In this document: positions 53,607-61,689 of the stretch, piece by piece
Layout: each line of letters begins with the position of its first letter
How positions within the stretch are numbered: the first letter of the stretch is position 1
Source of the DNA: Pseudomonas viridiflava
GTDB taxonomy: Bacteria > Pseudomonadota > Gammaproteobacteria > Pseudomonadales > Pseudomonadaceae
Reading direction: 5' to 3'
Length of the DNA stretch: 64,000 nt
NCBI RefSeq assembly: GCF_900601905.1
Contig: NZ_UWFA01000475.1
Span: 1 to 64,000, forward strand
Made by a program: the position numbers and the translations under genes
The notes under the pieces: generated by a model
What the model saw: the letters and a program-made list of their open reading frames with translations, nothing else
What the model was told of the DNA's origin: nothing
Databases searched by the model: none

Positions 53607-55148
53607 TTACGCAACCCGCAATGCCTTCAACACCACCAACGATTTCTCGGCAAAGGCTTCAGCCTGTCTGGTCAACTCGGCGAGGTTTTCGTCGCCGGTT
53701 TCCAGGATCTTGCCTTCGACCACCAGGCGTTCGCCCTGGCTGCCAAGCAATTGCCAGACCTGATGCGCCCATTCCGCCGGTTGTTTCTTGCCTTGTTTGA
53801 TCGACAGCAAAAACAGCTGCTCGAAACGGCTAACCCCCACGCCGCCTCCGGTCACCGGGCTGGCAAGGAATTCCACTCGTTTTTCGAATTGCGCTTGCAG
53901 GCACAGATGTTGATTGAGCGCGTTGCAGCGATTCTGCGCTTGCTTCTCCGCTGCTTCGCTCTGGCAAGGTGCGACGGCACCCATGCCAATCAGAATGGAA
54001 ATCGCCTGGCTCAGCACGCCGTACGTCATGGTCGGCACTGCTGTTGCGAGCTGGCGCAAGGTCTTGGCCGCATTGGCTTTGGCGGACAACGCTTCAAGCA
54101 GCGGCGCGTAGATGTCCTGCTGCAGGGTGGCTTCGCCCAGTGCACCGGTGACTTTGGACGGTACGCTGTCTGCCAGCTGCGTCAGTACCACGCGGGTATT
54201 GAGCATCCGGTCACGCTGTTCGGAAGCAGTCAGCCGAGTTGCGCCACGCACGTACAAGTCTTTGCGAAATTGCTGGTTAACAAAGTAATCCCGCGCTTGT
54301 TCGCGCATCACTGGATGGTCGATGGCTTGCAGAAAGGTCTGCGCATCAGCGCCCAGGTTGATGGCGTCCACGGTGTCGAACGGTGACGCCGTGGTGGCGA
54401 ATTCGAGTTTGCCCGGTGCCAGTGCATCCACCACGTCGGTGAAGTACATGCAGTTCCAGTCACGATTGAAATATTCGTGCGCCACGTACTGGCGGTTCTG
54501 GCCCTGAATGGTCTTGAGTTTGCCATCCAGATTCGGCACGGCCTGGGCGTACAGCGGGTTGGCTTTGAGCAGAGCTTCGGAAAACTGCAGCGCTGCATCC
54601 ACCCGCGCAGTGCCGGTTTTGGTCGCGGAGGCGAAGCGGTCATGCAAGGTGAACAGCTGGCGCAGCGGGGCAGAAGGTGACCAGCCGGGGAAGCAGTTGT
54701 AGCTGATGTACAGCACGCCGCCGGGCTTGAGTTGGCGGCGGGCGAATTCGGCGATCAGTTTATGGTTGTCGCGGCTGATCCAGGTCCAGATGCCGTGCAG
54801 GCTGATGCTGTCAAATTGCGGAAGATCCGTGCGCGCCAGCAATTGTTCGAAGCTGTCGTCGTACAGACGGGTGTCGCCGCTGAAGCTGTCGGCCAGGCTG
54901 TTGGCGTGCGCGGCGTGGGCCGGATTGAAGTCCGTACCCACGAAGTGACCGGGGTTGGCGGCGGCGTTGATGTTGATTGAGACGCCTTGGCCGAAGCCGA
55001 GTTCGCAGTGGTACGCGTTGGCGCTCTCGACGCAGGCAAAGCCACGCAACAGGAGGCAATAACGCTGGAACACCGGGCTGATTTCCCGGTAATAGCCGTA
55101 GGTGTAACCCACGTCCGTGAAATAGCCTTCGTTCCAGGTATCGCTCAT
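53607..55148 (-). CDS. methyltransferase with regulatory domain (MethyTransf_Reg type)
   Basis: A 513-residue protein. The first 200 residues are a class I methyltransferase ('YHCELGFGQGVSININAAAN' as motif I, 'VGTDFNPAHAAHA', 'DSISLHGIWTWIS', 'LKPGGVLYISYNCFPGW'). Residues about 215-300 correspond to the predicted methyltransferase regulatory domain ('QYVAHEYFNRDWNCMYFTDV'). The rest is alpha-helical. Related rickettsial enzymes methylate lysines of a surface-layer protein (OmpB). In this locus, modification of an S-layer-like protein is possible but untested. It is a single gene facing the REP doublet at 55308. Confidence 0.85.
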   Translation of the reverse strand: MSDTWNEGYFTDVGYTYGYYREISPVFQRYCLLLRGFACVESANAYHCELGFGQGVSININAAANPGHFVGTDFNPAHAAHANSLADSFSGDTRLYDDSFEQLLARTDLPQFDSISLHGIWTWISRDNHKLIAEFARRQLKPGGVLYISYNCFPGWSPSAPLRQLFTLHDRFASATKTGTARVDAALQFSEALLKANPLYAQAVPNLDGKLKTIQGQNRQYVAHEYFNRDWNCMYFTDVVDALAPGKLEFATTASPFDTVDAINLGADAQTFLQAIDHPVMREQARDYFVNQQFRKDLYVRGATRLTASEQRDRMLNTRVVLTQLADSVPSKVTGALGEATLQQDIYAPLLEALSAKANAAKTLRQLATAVPTMTYGVLSQAISILIGMGAVAPCQSEAAEKQAQNRCNALNQHLCLQAQFEKRVEFLASPVTGGGVGVSRFEQLFLLSIKQGKKQPAEWAHQVWQLLGSQGERLVVEGKILETGDENLAELTRQAEAFAEKSLVVLKALRVA

Positions 55149-55307
55149 AGTCAGTTCCTTTGGATCTATAGAGTTGAGGTTTTTTCTTATAAAGGCAGTA
55201 GCGTTGCCCTACAAGGAAAAATACTCATTCGCATTGTTTTTTTAGCGACAAACTGAGTCATTGTGAACACCCCGCGATCACCGTCGCCATCCCGTCGTGA
55301 TCACCGT

Positions 55308-55395
55308 CGTAGGAGCGGCTTCAGCCGCGAGAGGCCGAAGCAGTCGATGCATAATTGCTGCCAGTGGTTGCTTCGCGGCTAAAGCCGCTCCTACA
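55308..55395. repeat. class B REP doublet
   Basis: CGTAGGAGCGGCTTCAGCCGCGAGAGGCC and inverted copy CGCGGCTAAAGCCGCTCCTACA lie in the divergent gap (55149-55486) between the methyltransferase and protease genes. Nothing else is recognisable there. Confidence 0.9.
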
Positions 55396-55486
55396 GCGGC
55401 TGCATTTCATCGTTCGGCCCTCATCCCTTGCGCAGGTCGGCCGACACAGAGCTAAGCACTGATGCGGTTGCGCTGGAGTAACAATC

Positions 55487-56686
55487 ATGGTTTCGACGGT
55501 CACCCCTTTCACCGACACGCGCAACCGCGCCCTGGCAAACGAAGGCTACGATGGCGTGGTCATGGTCTCGGTGGCCGGTTTCTACGGGACGGGTGTATTG
55601 CTCTATGACGGCCAGGCGATCCTCACCGCTGCGCATTTGTTTTCCAACGGCAGCACGGCCGCAACCGTGAAGTTTGAAACCTCGGCCGGGACCCAGACGC
55701 TGACGTCCAGCAAGGTCGTGGTCATGAGCAATTACGACGCGTTCAATACCAATAACGATCTGGCGATTGTCTGGCTTAACGGCCACGCGCCGCTGACCGC
55801 CAATCGCTACGAGCTGTACCGCAGCAGCGATGAGATCGGCAAGGCATTCACCTTTGTCGGCTATGGCCAGCCGGGCACCGGTGCCAGCGGCGAATCGCTG
55901 ACCTATGCAGGCACGCCAATCCGGCAGAAAGCCAGCAACCAGTTCGACGCCGACCCGGCCACTCTCAAGGCGGCGTTGGGGGCGGGCATGACCTGGACGC
56001 CGCTGGCCGGTACGCAGTTGATCGCCGATTTTGACAATGGCAGCGCAGCGCAAAATGCCCTGGGCCGCTTGATCAATGTCGGCGGCACCGGGCTGGGCGT
56101 AAACGAGGGCTTCATCAGCCAGGGCGATAGCGGCGGCCCTGCGTTTCTGAATGGCAAGGTGGCCGGTATCGCCAGTTACGTCACCAGCCTGAGCCAGGGC
56201 AGCACCCGGCCTGACATCGACACCAGCACCAATAGCAGTTACGGCGAAATCGGCGCCTGGCAGAAGGTGAGTGCTTATCAGCAAGTGATCGACCAGGCGG
56301 TGCGCGCCAATTATGTCAATGCGCCGACCAAGGCCTCCGAGGTGAAACTGGCCGTCACCGAGGGCAACAGTGGCATTGTCGATGCGTACTTTCTGCTGGA
56401 ATTCACCGGTGTGCGCAGCAATCCCAACCAGCTGTTGAGCGTCGACTACACCACGCGCGACGGCAGCGCCAAAGCGGGCGAGGACTACATCGCGGTCAAA
56501 GGCACGCTGATGCTGTACCCCAACGAGAATAAGGCGGTCATCCCGGTTGAAATTCTCGGCGACCGGATCCCCGAAGCCGACGAAACCTTTTTCCTCGATG
56601 TCAGCAACCCGGTGGGGGGCAGCTTTGGCAACGTGCTGGTGTTGACCGGCATGCGGACCATTGTCAACGACGATGTTTTTGTCTAG
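55487..56686 (+). CDS. trypsin-like serine protease with Calx-beta domain, probable type I secretion cargo
   Basis: A 399-residue, Cys-free protein. The S1 protease domain (about 20-290) has an apparent catalytic triad: His50 in 'ILTAAH', Asp91 in 'NNDLAIV' and Ser215 in 'GDSGGPA'. A Calx-beta domain (about 300-395: 'TTRDGSAKAGEDYIAVKGTL', 'ILGDRIPEADETFFLDVS') follows. There is no N-terminal signal peptide, and the chain ends in 'NDDVFV', an acidic residue followed by hydrophobic ones, the classical end of PrtD-dependent type I substrates. It may process surface proteins outside the cell. No clear ribosome-binding site precedes the ATG (GGAG about ten bases upstream). Confidence 0.87.
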   Translation: MVSTVTPFTDTRNRALANEGYDGVVMVSVAGFYGTGVLLYDGQAILTAAHLFSNGSTAATVKFETSAGTQTLTSSKVVVMSNYDAFNTNNDLAIVWLNGHAPLTANRYELYRSSDEIGKAFTFVGYGQPGTGASGESLTYAGTPIRQKASNQFDADPATLKAALGAGMTWTPLAGTQLIADFDNGSAAQNALGRLINVGGTGLGVNEGFISQGDSGGPAFLNGKVAGIASYVTSLSQGSTRPDIDTSTNSSYGEIGAWQKVSAYQQVIDQAVRANYVNAPTKASEVKLAVTEGNSGIVDAYFLLEFTGVRSNPNQLLSVDYTTRDGSAKAGEDYIAVKGTLMLYPNENKAVIPVEILGDRIPEADETFFLDVSNPVGGSFGNVLVLTGMRTIVNDDVFV

Positions 56687-56719
56687 CCACCCTTGAACTG
56701 CTGCTGAAAATAAGGCACT

Positions 56720-56758
56720 AAAGCACCCCGCTATCCGTAAGGGCAGCGGGGTTTGTAA
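56720..56758 (+). terminator. rho-independent terminator after the protease gene
   Basis: CACCCCGCT and AGCGGGGTTTG pair around a loop of about ten bases, followed by a T-rich tract. It lies about 35 bases after the protease stop codon. Confidence 0.75.
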
Positions 56759-56790
56759 TTTTAAATACACCACAAAATAAGGCAGTCAAC

Positions 56791-57048
56791 ATGACCCAAG
56801 TCCCGACCCTCACCCTGAATGGCACCGATCACGCGATCAGCGACCTCTCCGAAGCGGCTCGCTCACAGGTCGCGAATATTCAGATCGTGGATGCAGAACT
56901 GACCCGCCTGCAGCAGCAAGTTGCGATTGCCCAGACCGCGCGTAACGCCTATATGGCCGCGCTGGTGGCAGAAGTTGAAGCCGCACCCAAGGCCGCGCCG
57001 AAAGCAGCAGCCAAAAAAACCACCGGCAAGGCCAAAACCAAAGGCTGA
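56791..57048 (+). CDS. small DUF6447-like protein
   Basis: An 85-residue protein. The first part, 'TLTLNGTDHAISDLSEAARS' followed by a heptad-patterned helix ('IVDAELTRLQQQVAIAQTAR'), matches the small DUF6447 proteins as I remember them. The last 20 residues are Lys/Ala/Pro-rich, like histone-H1 tails. No function is known. It begins shortly after the protease terminator and is followed by an imperfect GC-rich hairpin (CCCCCAGGAT/GTCCTGCGGGGG, about 57066-57110) shared with the convergent gene. Confidence 0.6.
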   Translation: MTQVPTLTLNGTDHAISDLSEAARSQVANIQIVDAELTRLQQQVAIAQTARNAYMAALVAEVEAAPKAAPKAAAKKTTGKAKTKG

Positions 57049-57134
57049 GTGTGTGCCGATAAAACCCCCAGGATTGGCGTTAGCCACCAAGAGGTCAGTC
57101 CTGCGGGGGCTGGGCCAATCAATGCCCACTGGCG

Positions 57135-58064
57135 TCAATCGGCCTGCGGGACCGGCGTGACGTTGACCTTCAGCGAAGAGAGCCAGTGATTGGCCTGCTG
57201 CAGCTGGCTGATGATCTGTGTGCAGTGCTCGGTGCTCAGGATGGGGCGGTGCTGACGAAACTCGCGGCACTTTTGCAGGGCGCGGGTTTTGCCCTGGATC
57301 TGATCGGCGGCAAGCTCCAGCCCGGATCCGCCAAGGCATTGGCTGAGCAGGCGGAACACGTCGTCATTCATGGACGGGCTGTCGAGTACCGATTCGCTAG
57401 GGCGCAGGCCTTCGCTCTGGGTCAGAGCCAACATGTAGTTTGAGGCTCCCTCCAGCTGCACGCTGCCCCCCGGAATCGCGACAATCAGCGGAAAGTAGGG
57501 CGCCAGTGACGGCAGGAGATGGTTGGGAAACACCTCGGCTTTCCAGTAGCTGCGCACCACCTGGCTGAAATGCCGGAAATCCTTCACAGGCACGAACCGC
57601 GCCGCGTTGAACGGCAGAATTTCGACTTTGGGTTTGTGGCTGAACACCGTGTCGTTGGACACATCGACATACAGCGTGCCCATCAAAAACGCGTTCTGGA
57701 AATACTCGCCGCGCAAATCTCCCCACACCTGCCGCGCTGTGCCACCTGCCCGCAGAAACGCCAGTAACGCTGCCTGCCCCTGGGCTGCTGCCTCGGACAC
57801 TTTCAGGTTATGCAGCTGTGTAAGGCAGTGCTCGGTGGCGCGGGAAATCTCCAGACACTGACCCAGCGGATAGGGCTTGCCCAGTTTTACTGGTTGCGCT
57901 TGGCTCAGCGGTACGTCGAGGCTGGCCCGCAGGCTCTGGAGCAGTAGCTCCAGAGCCTGGAGGTGCGGCAACAGATGACGCTCGGTCAGTTGCTGCTCAT
58001 GCGCTTCGTCCAGGATGCGCGGCTCGTTGGGCAGTAGCGGGCCGCTGCGTGGGTAATCGGGCAT
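57135..58064 (-). CDS. unknown protein coupled to S-layer-like gene 2
   Basis: I do not recognise this 309-residue protein. It is soluble, without signal peptide. Visible blocks are 'GTLYVDVSNDTVFSHKPKVE', 'RHFSQVVRSYWKAEVFPNHL' and 'APYFPLIVAIPGGSVQLEG', and the first 120 residues are largely helical. Its ATG lies two bases after the stop of the S-layer-like gene, with no good ribosome-binding site, so it depends on translational coupling. Such an arrangement suggests a dedicated partner: chaperone, modification enzyme or export helper for that protein. Confidence 0.8.
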   Translation of the reverse strand: MPDYPRSGPLLPNEPRILDEAHEQQLTERHLLPHLQALELLLQSLRASLDVPLSQAQPVKLGKPYPLGQCLEISRATEHCLTQLHNLKVSEAAAQGQAALLAFLRAGGTARQVWGDLRGEYFQNAFLMGTLYVDVSNDTVFSHKPKVEILPFNAARFVPVKDFRHFSQVVRSYWKAEVFPNHLLPSLAPYFPLIVAIPGGSVQLEGASNYMLALTQSEGLRPSESVLDSPSMNDDVFRLLSQCLGGSGLELAADQIQGKTRALQKCREFRQHRPILSTEHCTQIISQLQQANHWLSSLKVNVTPVPQAD

Positions 58065-58066
58065 GA

Positions 58067-60532
58067 CTAGCCAAAGACCAGGTTCACGCCCGCCGTTGTG
58101 AAGGTTGACGGGTCCACCGTGGTGCCGGTCAATTTGATCACTACGTCCCCCGTGCTGAAGCCCGTGATGGCATCCGCGCTGTGTGCGATATAGGTGTCGT
58201 TGTCAAACGTGAACCAGACCGCCTTATTGGTTGCCACGCCCGACAATGCTTGCGTCAGCGCAGCACCCAGGTCGGCCGGTGCCACCGGAACGAACCTGGC
58301 GCTGACGAAGTCGACATTGTTCAGATTGCTGCCCAGGGATAGCTGGTCGCCTGCAGCAAAGTCGGTGATCGTGGTGAATTGCACGGCAGTGGTGTCCTGA
58401 GCCGTGGCCCCGGACAGCACAATGGTGTCCTTGCCGGTGCCGGTACTGATCGTACTGCCGAAAGAATTCGGGACTGAGGATGTCACAACGGTAAGGGTGT
58501 CATTGCCCGAGCCACTTTGAATGGTGATTGCCGCCTGCCCTTTATTGGCGCTTGCGCTGGCGATCGCGAGGGTCAGATCGCCGGTCGCCGCCGAACCATT
58601 GATGCTGGTCAGTTGCGACACGCTGAGACCGCTTTGGCCGCTGATGGCTACATTCAGCGAATGATTGCCGGTAATCACCAGCGACTGTAGGTCGTTATCC
58701 ACGATGCTCAGCACGTTTGCCGTTGCGCTGCCGCCTGAGTTGATATTGATGATTTCAATCCCTGCCGTGCTCACCGTGCCAGCGTTTGCTGCGCCAGTAC
58801 TGACCCCGTTGAAGGTGTAGTTCAACACATCCGCGTTGCCCGGCTGATTGAAATTCAGGGTTGTGGAGTGGCTGTTCACATCGCCGGTCACATTCACATT
58901 GAAGCCCGTCTGGGGAATGCCCAGGCTGCCAATGGTGAAGTCATTCACCGTATCTCCGCCCAACTGGATACCGGTAATAACCGATTTCAATTGGGAGGCA
59001 TCCAGCAAACCGCCATTGGCCACGTTCCGGCCACCTGTCAGGTCCAGCACCTCGAAGTTCCTGAACACTGAGCCATTGCCAGCCTGGATCGAGCCCACCG
59101 ACAACGTATCGATGCCATCCCCGGCGTCGATGGTCGTGCCTTTGGTCGCTGTGCCGGTCACGATTAACCGGTCGTTGCCCGAGCTGCCGATGAATCTGCT
59201 CAAAGTGTTGGCGTCCAGGGCAATGGTCAGGCCGCCGCTGTTGGCCGATGCGTCAACGGCAGAACCGGAGAAGCCCAGCGTTGTGCCGAGGTCAACCTTG
59301 CCCGTACCTGTCAGGGTGAGGGTCGCGGTCGATGCATAATCGTCAGCGCTCAATACCGTGGTCAGGTCGGTGGAGGCATTGATCAGCAGTTTGCTGATGG
59401 TGTTGGTTTTCCCCAGGTCGATGAGGCTGACCTTATTGGCGGCGCCGCTCGAAGTGAGCGTGACCGTGGTGGCCTCTGACGTTTCAGAGCGAATCGCTGT
59501 GGTGGTCACGCCTCTGTCCAGCAGCAAGCTGATGTCGCCGGTGGTCTTGGTCATGCTGAAGTTTACCGCACCCAGCGTGGTCGCCTTGTCGCCGAGCAGC
59601 GCCACGGTGGCACCGGTTTGAACATTGTTGAAGGTCACGGCGCCCGTTGACACGTTGCTGGTTACGGTCGACAACCCGTTGATCCCGCCGAGGTCATAGA
59701 TCGACGAGTCGCCTGACTTGTGTTGATCGCGGATCAGCAGTTGCTCGATATTCGTCAGGGTCGCCGCTGGCCAGAAGGCGACCGCGGCTCCGGTTACGCT
59801 CAGCGAGAGGATATCGGTGCCCAGACCGCCATTCAGCGAGTCGGCCTTGTTAAAGGTGCCAAGTGCAGGGGTGCTGGTGTCCAGAGTGGCGATAAAGGTG
59901 TCGTTCTGGTCGCTGCCCGTCAGCGTATCAATGCCTGTGGTCAGGGTCTGTGTGGTGTTGACCGGCACTGGCGTAACTGGCGTTGGCACAGTTGTGCCGC
60001 TGGCTGTGGCAACCGAGGTGCCGAGGTTTGCGGTGGCGGTGTTTACCGAGGCTGGGGTCGCGTCCACCGAGGCGAGGAATGTTCGAGCAGTGGCAGCGGC
60101 CGTCACGCCGCTGTAACCGCTGATTTCCGCCGGAGTATCAAGTTGCGCCGTGAAGGACTTGGCGATGGCCAGCTTGTTGACCACGGCCAATGCATCGCCC
60201 GGTCCTGCCGATGACTGAATCTGAAAGGCCGCCTGGGCCTGGGTGAGCGCGCCGCTTTCAATCTGCGCGACCCAGAATGCCAGCCCTGCCGGCTCTGGCT
60301 GACGGTTGAACAGGTTGACATAAATGCCGGTGATTTTTTGCGTCGTTGAAACGCCTGCGTACAGCGCATTGGACTCAGAAGAGCTCGCAAACCCGGCGAT
60401 CATGCTCGCCAGGTTGCCATTGGCCGCATCGACCTGAGTGGCCCAGAATGTCAGCCCGACCGGATCAGCGGGGCGCCCGAAATAGGCGATATACAGTTGT
60501 TGTACCTGATCGAAGTAAGTCGAGGCTGCCAT
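58067..60532 (-). CDS. S-layer-like surface protein 2, DUF4214/RTX, type I secreted
   Basis: An 821-residue, Cys-free protein without signal peptide. The first 170 residues align with surface protein 1: identical 'QVQQLYIAYFGRPAD', then 'FNRQPEPAGLAFWVAQIESG' as the second DUF4214 repeat and a matching 'SFTAQLDTPAEISGYSGVTA'. The body has RTX-like motifs ('GLGTDILSL', 'GDGIDTLSVG', 'GSGNDTLTV', 'GTGKDTIVL'). The C-terminus 'AVWFTFDNDTYIAHSADAIT' and 'DVVIKLTGTT' again resembles RsaA. Codon use is ordinary GC-rich, unlike protein 1, suggesting weaker expression. AGGA lies about nine bases before the ATG. The unknown gene at 57135-58064 follows in the same operon. Confidence 0.87.
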   Translation of the reverse strand: MAASTYFDQVQQLYIAYFGRPADPVGLTFWATQVDAANGNLASMIAGFASSSESNALYAGVSTTQKITGIYVNLFNRQPEPAGLAFWVAQIESGALTQAQAAFQIQSSAGPGDALAVVNKLAIAKSFTAQLDTPAEISGYSGVTAAATARTFLASVDATPASVNTATANLGTSVATASGTTVPTPVTPVPVNTTQTLTTGIDTLTGSDQNDTFIATLDTSTPALGTFNKADSLNGGLGTDILSLSVTGAAVAFWPAATLTNIEQLLIRDQHKSGDSSIYDLGGINGLSTVTSNVSTGAVTFNNVQTGATVALLGDKATTLGAVNFSMTKTTGDISLLLDRGVTTTAIRSETSEATTVTLTSSGAANKVSLIDLGKTNTISKLLINASTDLTTVLSADDYASTATLTLTGTGKVDLGTTLGFSGSAVDASANSGGLTIALDANTLSRFIGSSGNDRLIVTGTATKGTTIDAGDGIDTLSVGSIQAGNGSVFRNFEVLDLTGGRNVANGGLLDASQLKSVITGIQLGGDTVNDFTIGSLGIPQTGFNVNVTGDVNSHSTTLNFNQPGNADVLNYTFNGVSTGAANAGTVSTAGIEIININSGGSATANVLSIVDNDLQSLVITGNHSLNVAISGQSGLSVSQLTSINGSAATGDLTLAIASASANKGQAAITIQSGSGNDTLTVVTSSVPNSFGSTISTGTGKDTIVLSGATAQDTTAVQFTTITDFAAGDQLSLGSNLNNVDFVSARFVPVAPADLGAALTQALSGVATNKAVWFTFDNDTYIAHSADAITGFSTGDVVIKLTGTTVDPSTFTTAGVNLVFG

Positions 60533-60724
60533 CTTTTTATCCTGAAAGCCGACGTCAATGAACCCGGCGGGGGAGGCAAAAAATCAAAGAGGATGGCAAT
60601 TTAACACCGCGTTCTGACGAAGAGAATAAGCGCTGCGCCCCCGGCATGGCCTTCTGGCTCCTCCGGCAAGCATGTTATGTTTGCAGCCCTTTTTTCTTCC
60701 ACCTACCGGATCGCCCTAACTTCT

Positions 60725-61654
60725 ATGTCTGATGCTCCCGTTCTGATCACCGGCGGCGCTGGTTTCATTGGCTCGCACCTCACTGACGCGCTGCTCGCCA
60801 AGGGCCATGCGGTGCGCATCCTCGATGACCTGTCCACGGGCAAGCGCAGCAACCTGCCGCTGTACAACCCGCGTGTCGAACTGATCAACGGTGATGTAGC
60901 CGACGCGGCGCTGGTGTTACGCGCCGCTCAGGGTTGTCAGGCGGTGGTGCATCTGGCGGCGGTGGCGTCGGTTCAGGCGTCGGTGGACGACCCGGTCAAG
61001 ACTCATCAGAGCAACTTCATCGGCACGCTCAATATCTGCGAAGCGATGCGTCTGGCCGGTATCAAGCGCGTGGTGTTTGCCTCCAGCGCGGCGGTCTATG
61101 GCAACAACGGCGAAGGCCAGGCCATCAGCGAGGACACGCCCAAGGCGCCACTGACGCCTTATGCCTCCGACAAGCTCTCAAGCGAGCACTACCTTGATTT
61201 CTACCGCCGCCAGCACGGGCTGGAACCTGTGATATTCCGCTTTTTCAATATCTTCGGCCCGCGCCAGGATCCTTCATCGCCTTATTCCGGGGTGATCAGC
61301 ATTTTTGCCGAACGTGCCGAGAAGCGCCTGCCGATTGCGGTGTTCGGCGATGGCGAGCAGACCCGGGACTTTTTCTATGTCGGCGATCTGGTCAAGCTGC
61401 TGACCCAGGCGCTGGAGCTGGCCGAGGTCGAGGAGGGCGCAATCAACGTCGGGCTGAATCAGACCACCTCGCTCAATCAGTTGTTGTCGGCGCTTGAGCA
61501 GGTGGTGGGTGGTTTGCCAGAAGTCTCTTATCAGGCCGCTCGCTCCGGGGACATCAAGCATTCGCGCGCCAACAACCAGCGTTTGCTGGAGCGTTTCGTG
61601 CTGGCCGAGCCGACTCCGTTGGGCGTCGGGCTGGCTAAATTGCTGGGGCGCTGA
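60725..61654 (+). CDS. NAD-dependent epimerase/dehydratase (UDP-glucose 4-epimerase-like)
   Basis: A 309-residue extended SDR. 'VLITGGAGFIGSHLTDALLA' gives the Gly10-Gly16 nucleotide-binding motif. 'VVFASSAAVYG' and 'TPYASDKLSSEHY' give the Ser and the Tyr-x-x-x-Lys pair, and 'RFFNIFGPRQDPSSPYSGVI' is typical of GalE/WbpP-type 4-epimerases. It would supply a sugar nucleotide for surface glycans, perhaps UDP-GalNAc or UDP-Gal. The open frame begins at 60677, but only the ATG at 60725 aligns with the family. No good ribosome-binding site is visible. It is divergent from surface protein 2. Confidence 0.88.
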   Translation: MSDAPVLITGGAGFIGSHLTDALLAKGHAVRILDDLSTGKRSNLPLYNPRVELINGDVADAALVLRAAQGCQAVVHLAAVASVQASVDDPVKTHQSNFIGTLNICEAMRLAGIKRVVFASSAAVYGNNGEGQAISEDTPKAPLTPYASDKLSSEHYLDFYRRQHGLEPVIFRFFNIFGPRQDPSSPYSGVISIFAERAEKRLPIAVFGDGEQTRDFFYVGDLVKLLTQALELAEVEEGAINVGLNQTTSLNQLLSALEQVVGGLPEVSYQAARSGDIKHSRANNQRLLERFVLAEPTPLGVGLAKLLGR

Positions 61655-61689
61655 AGGCCCCTGAGGCGGTGCACGTCAGATGGCTTCGT

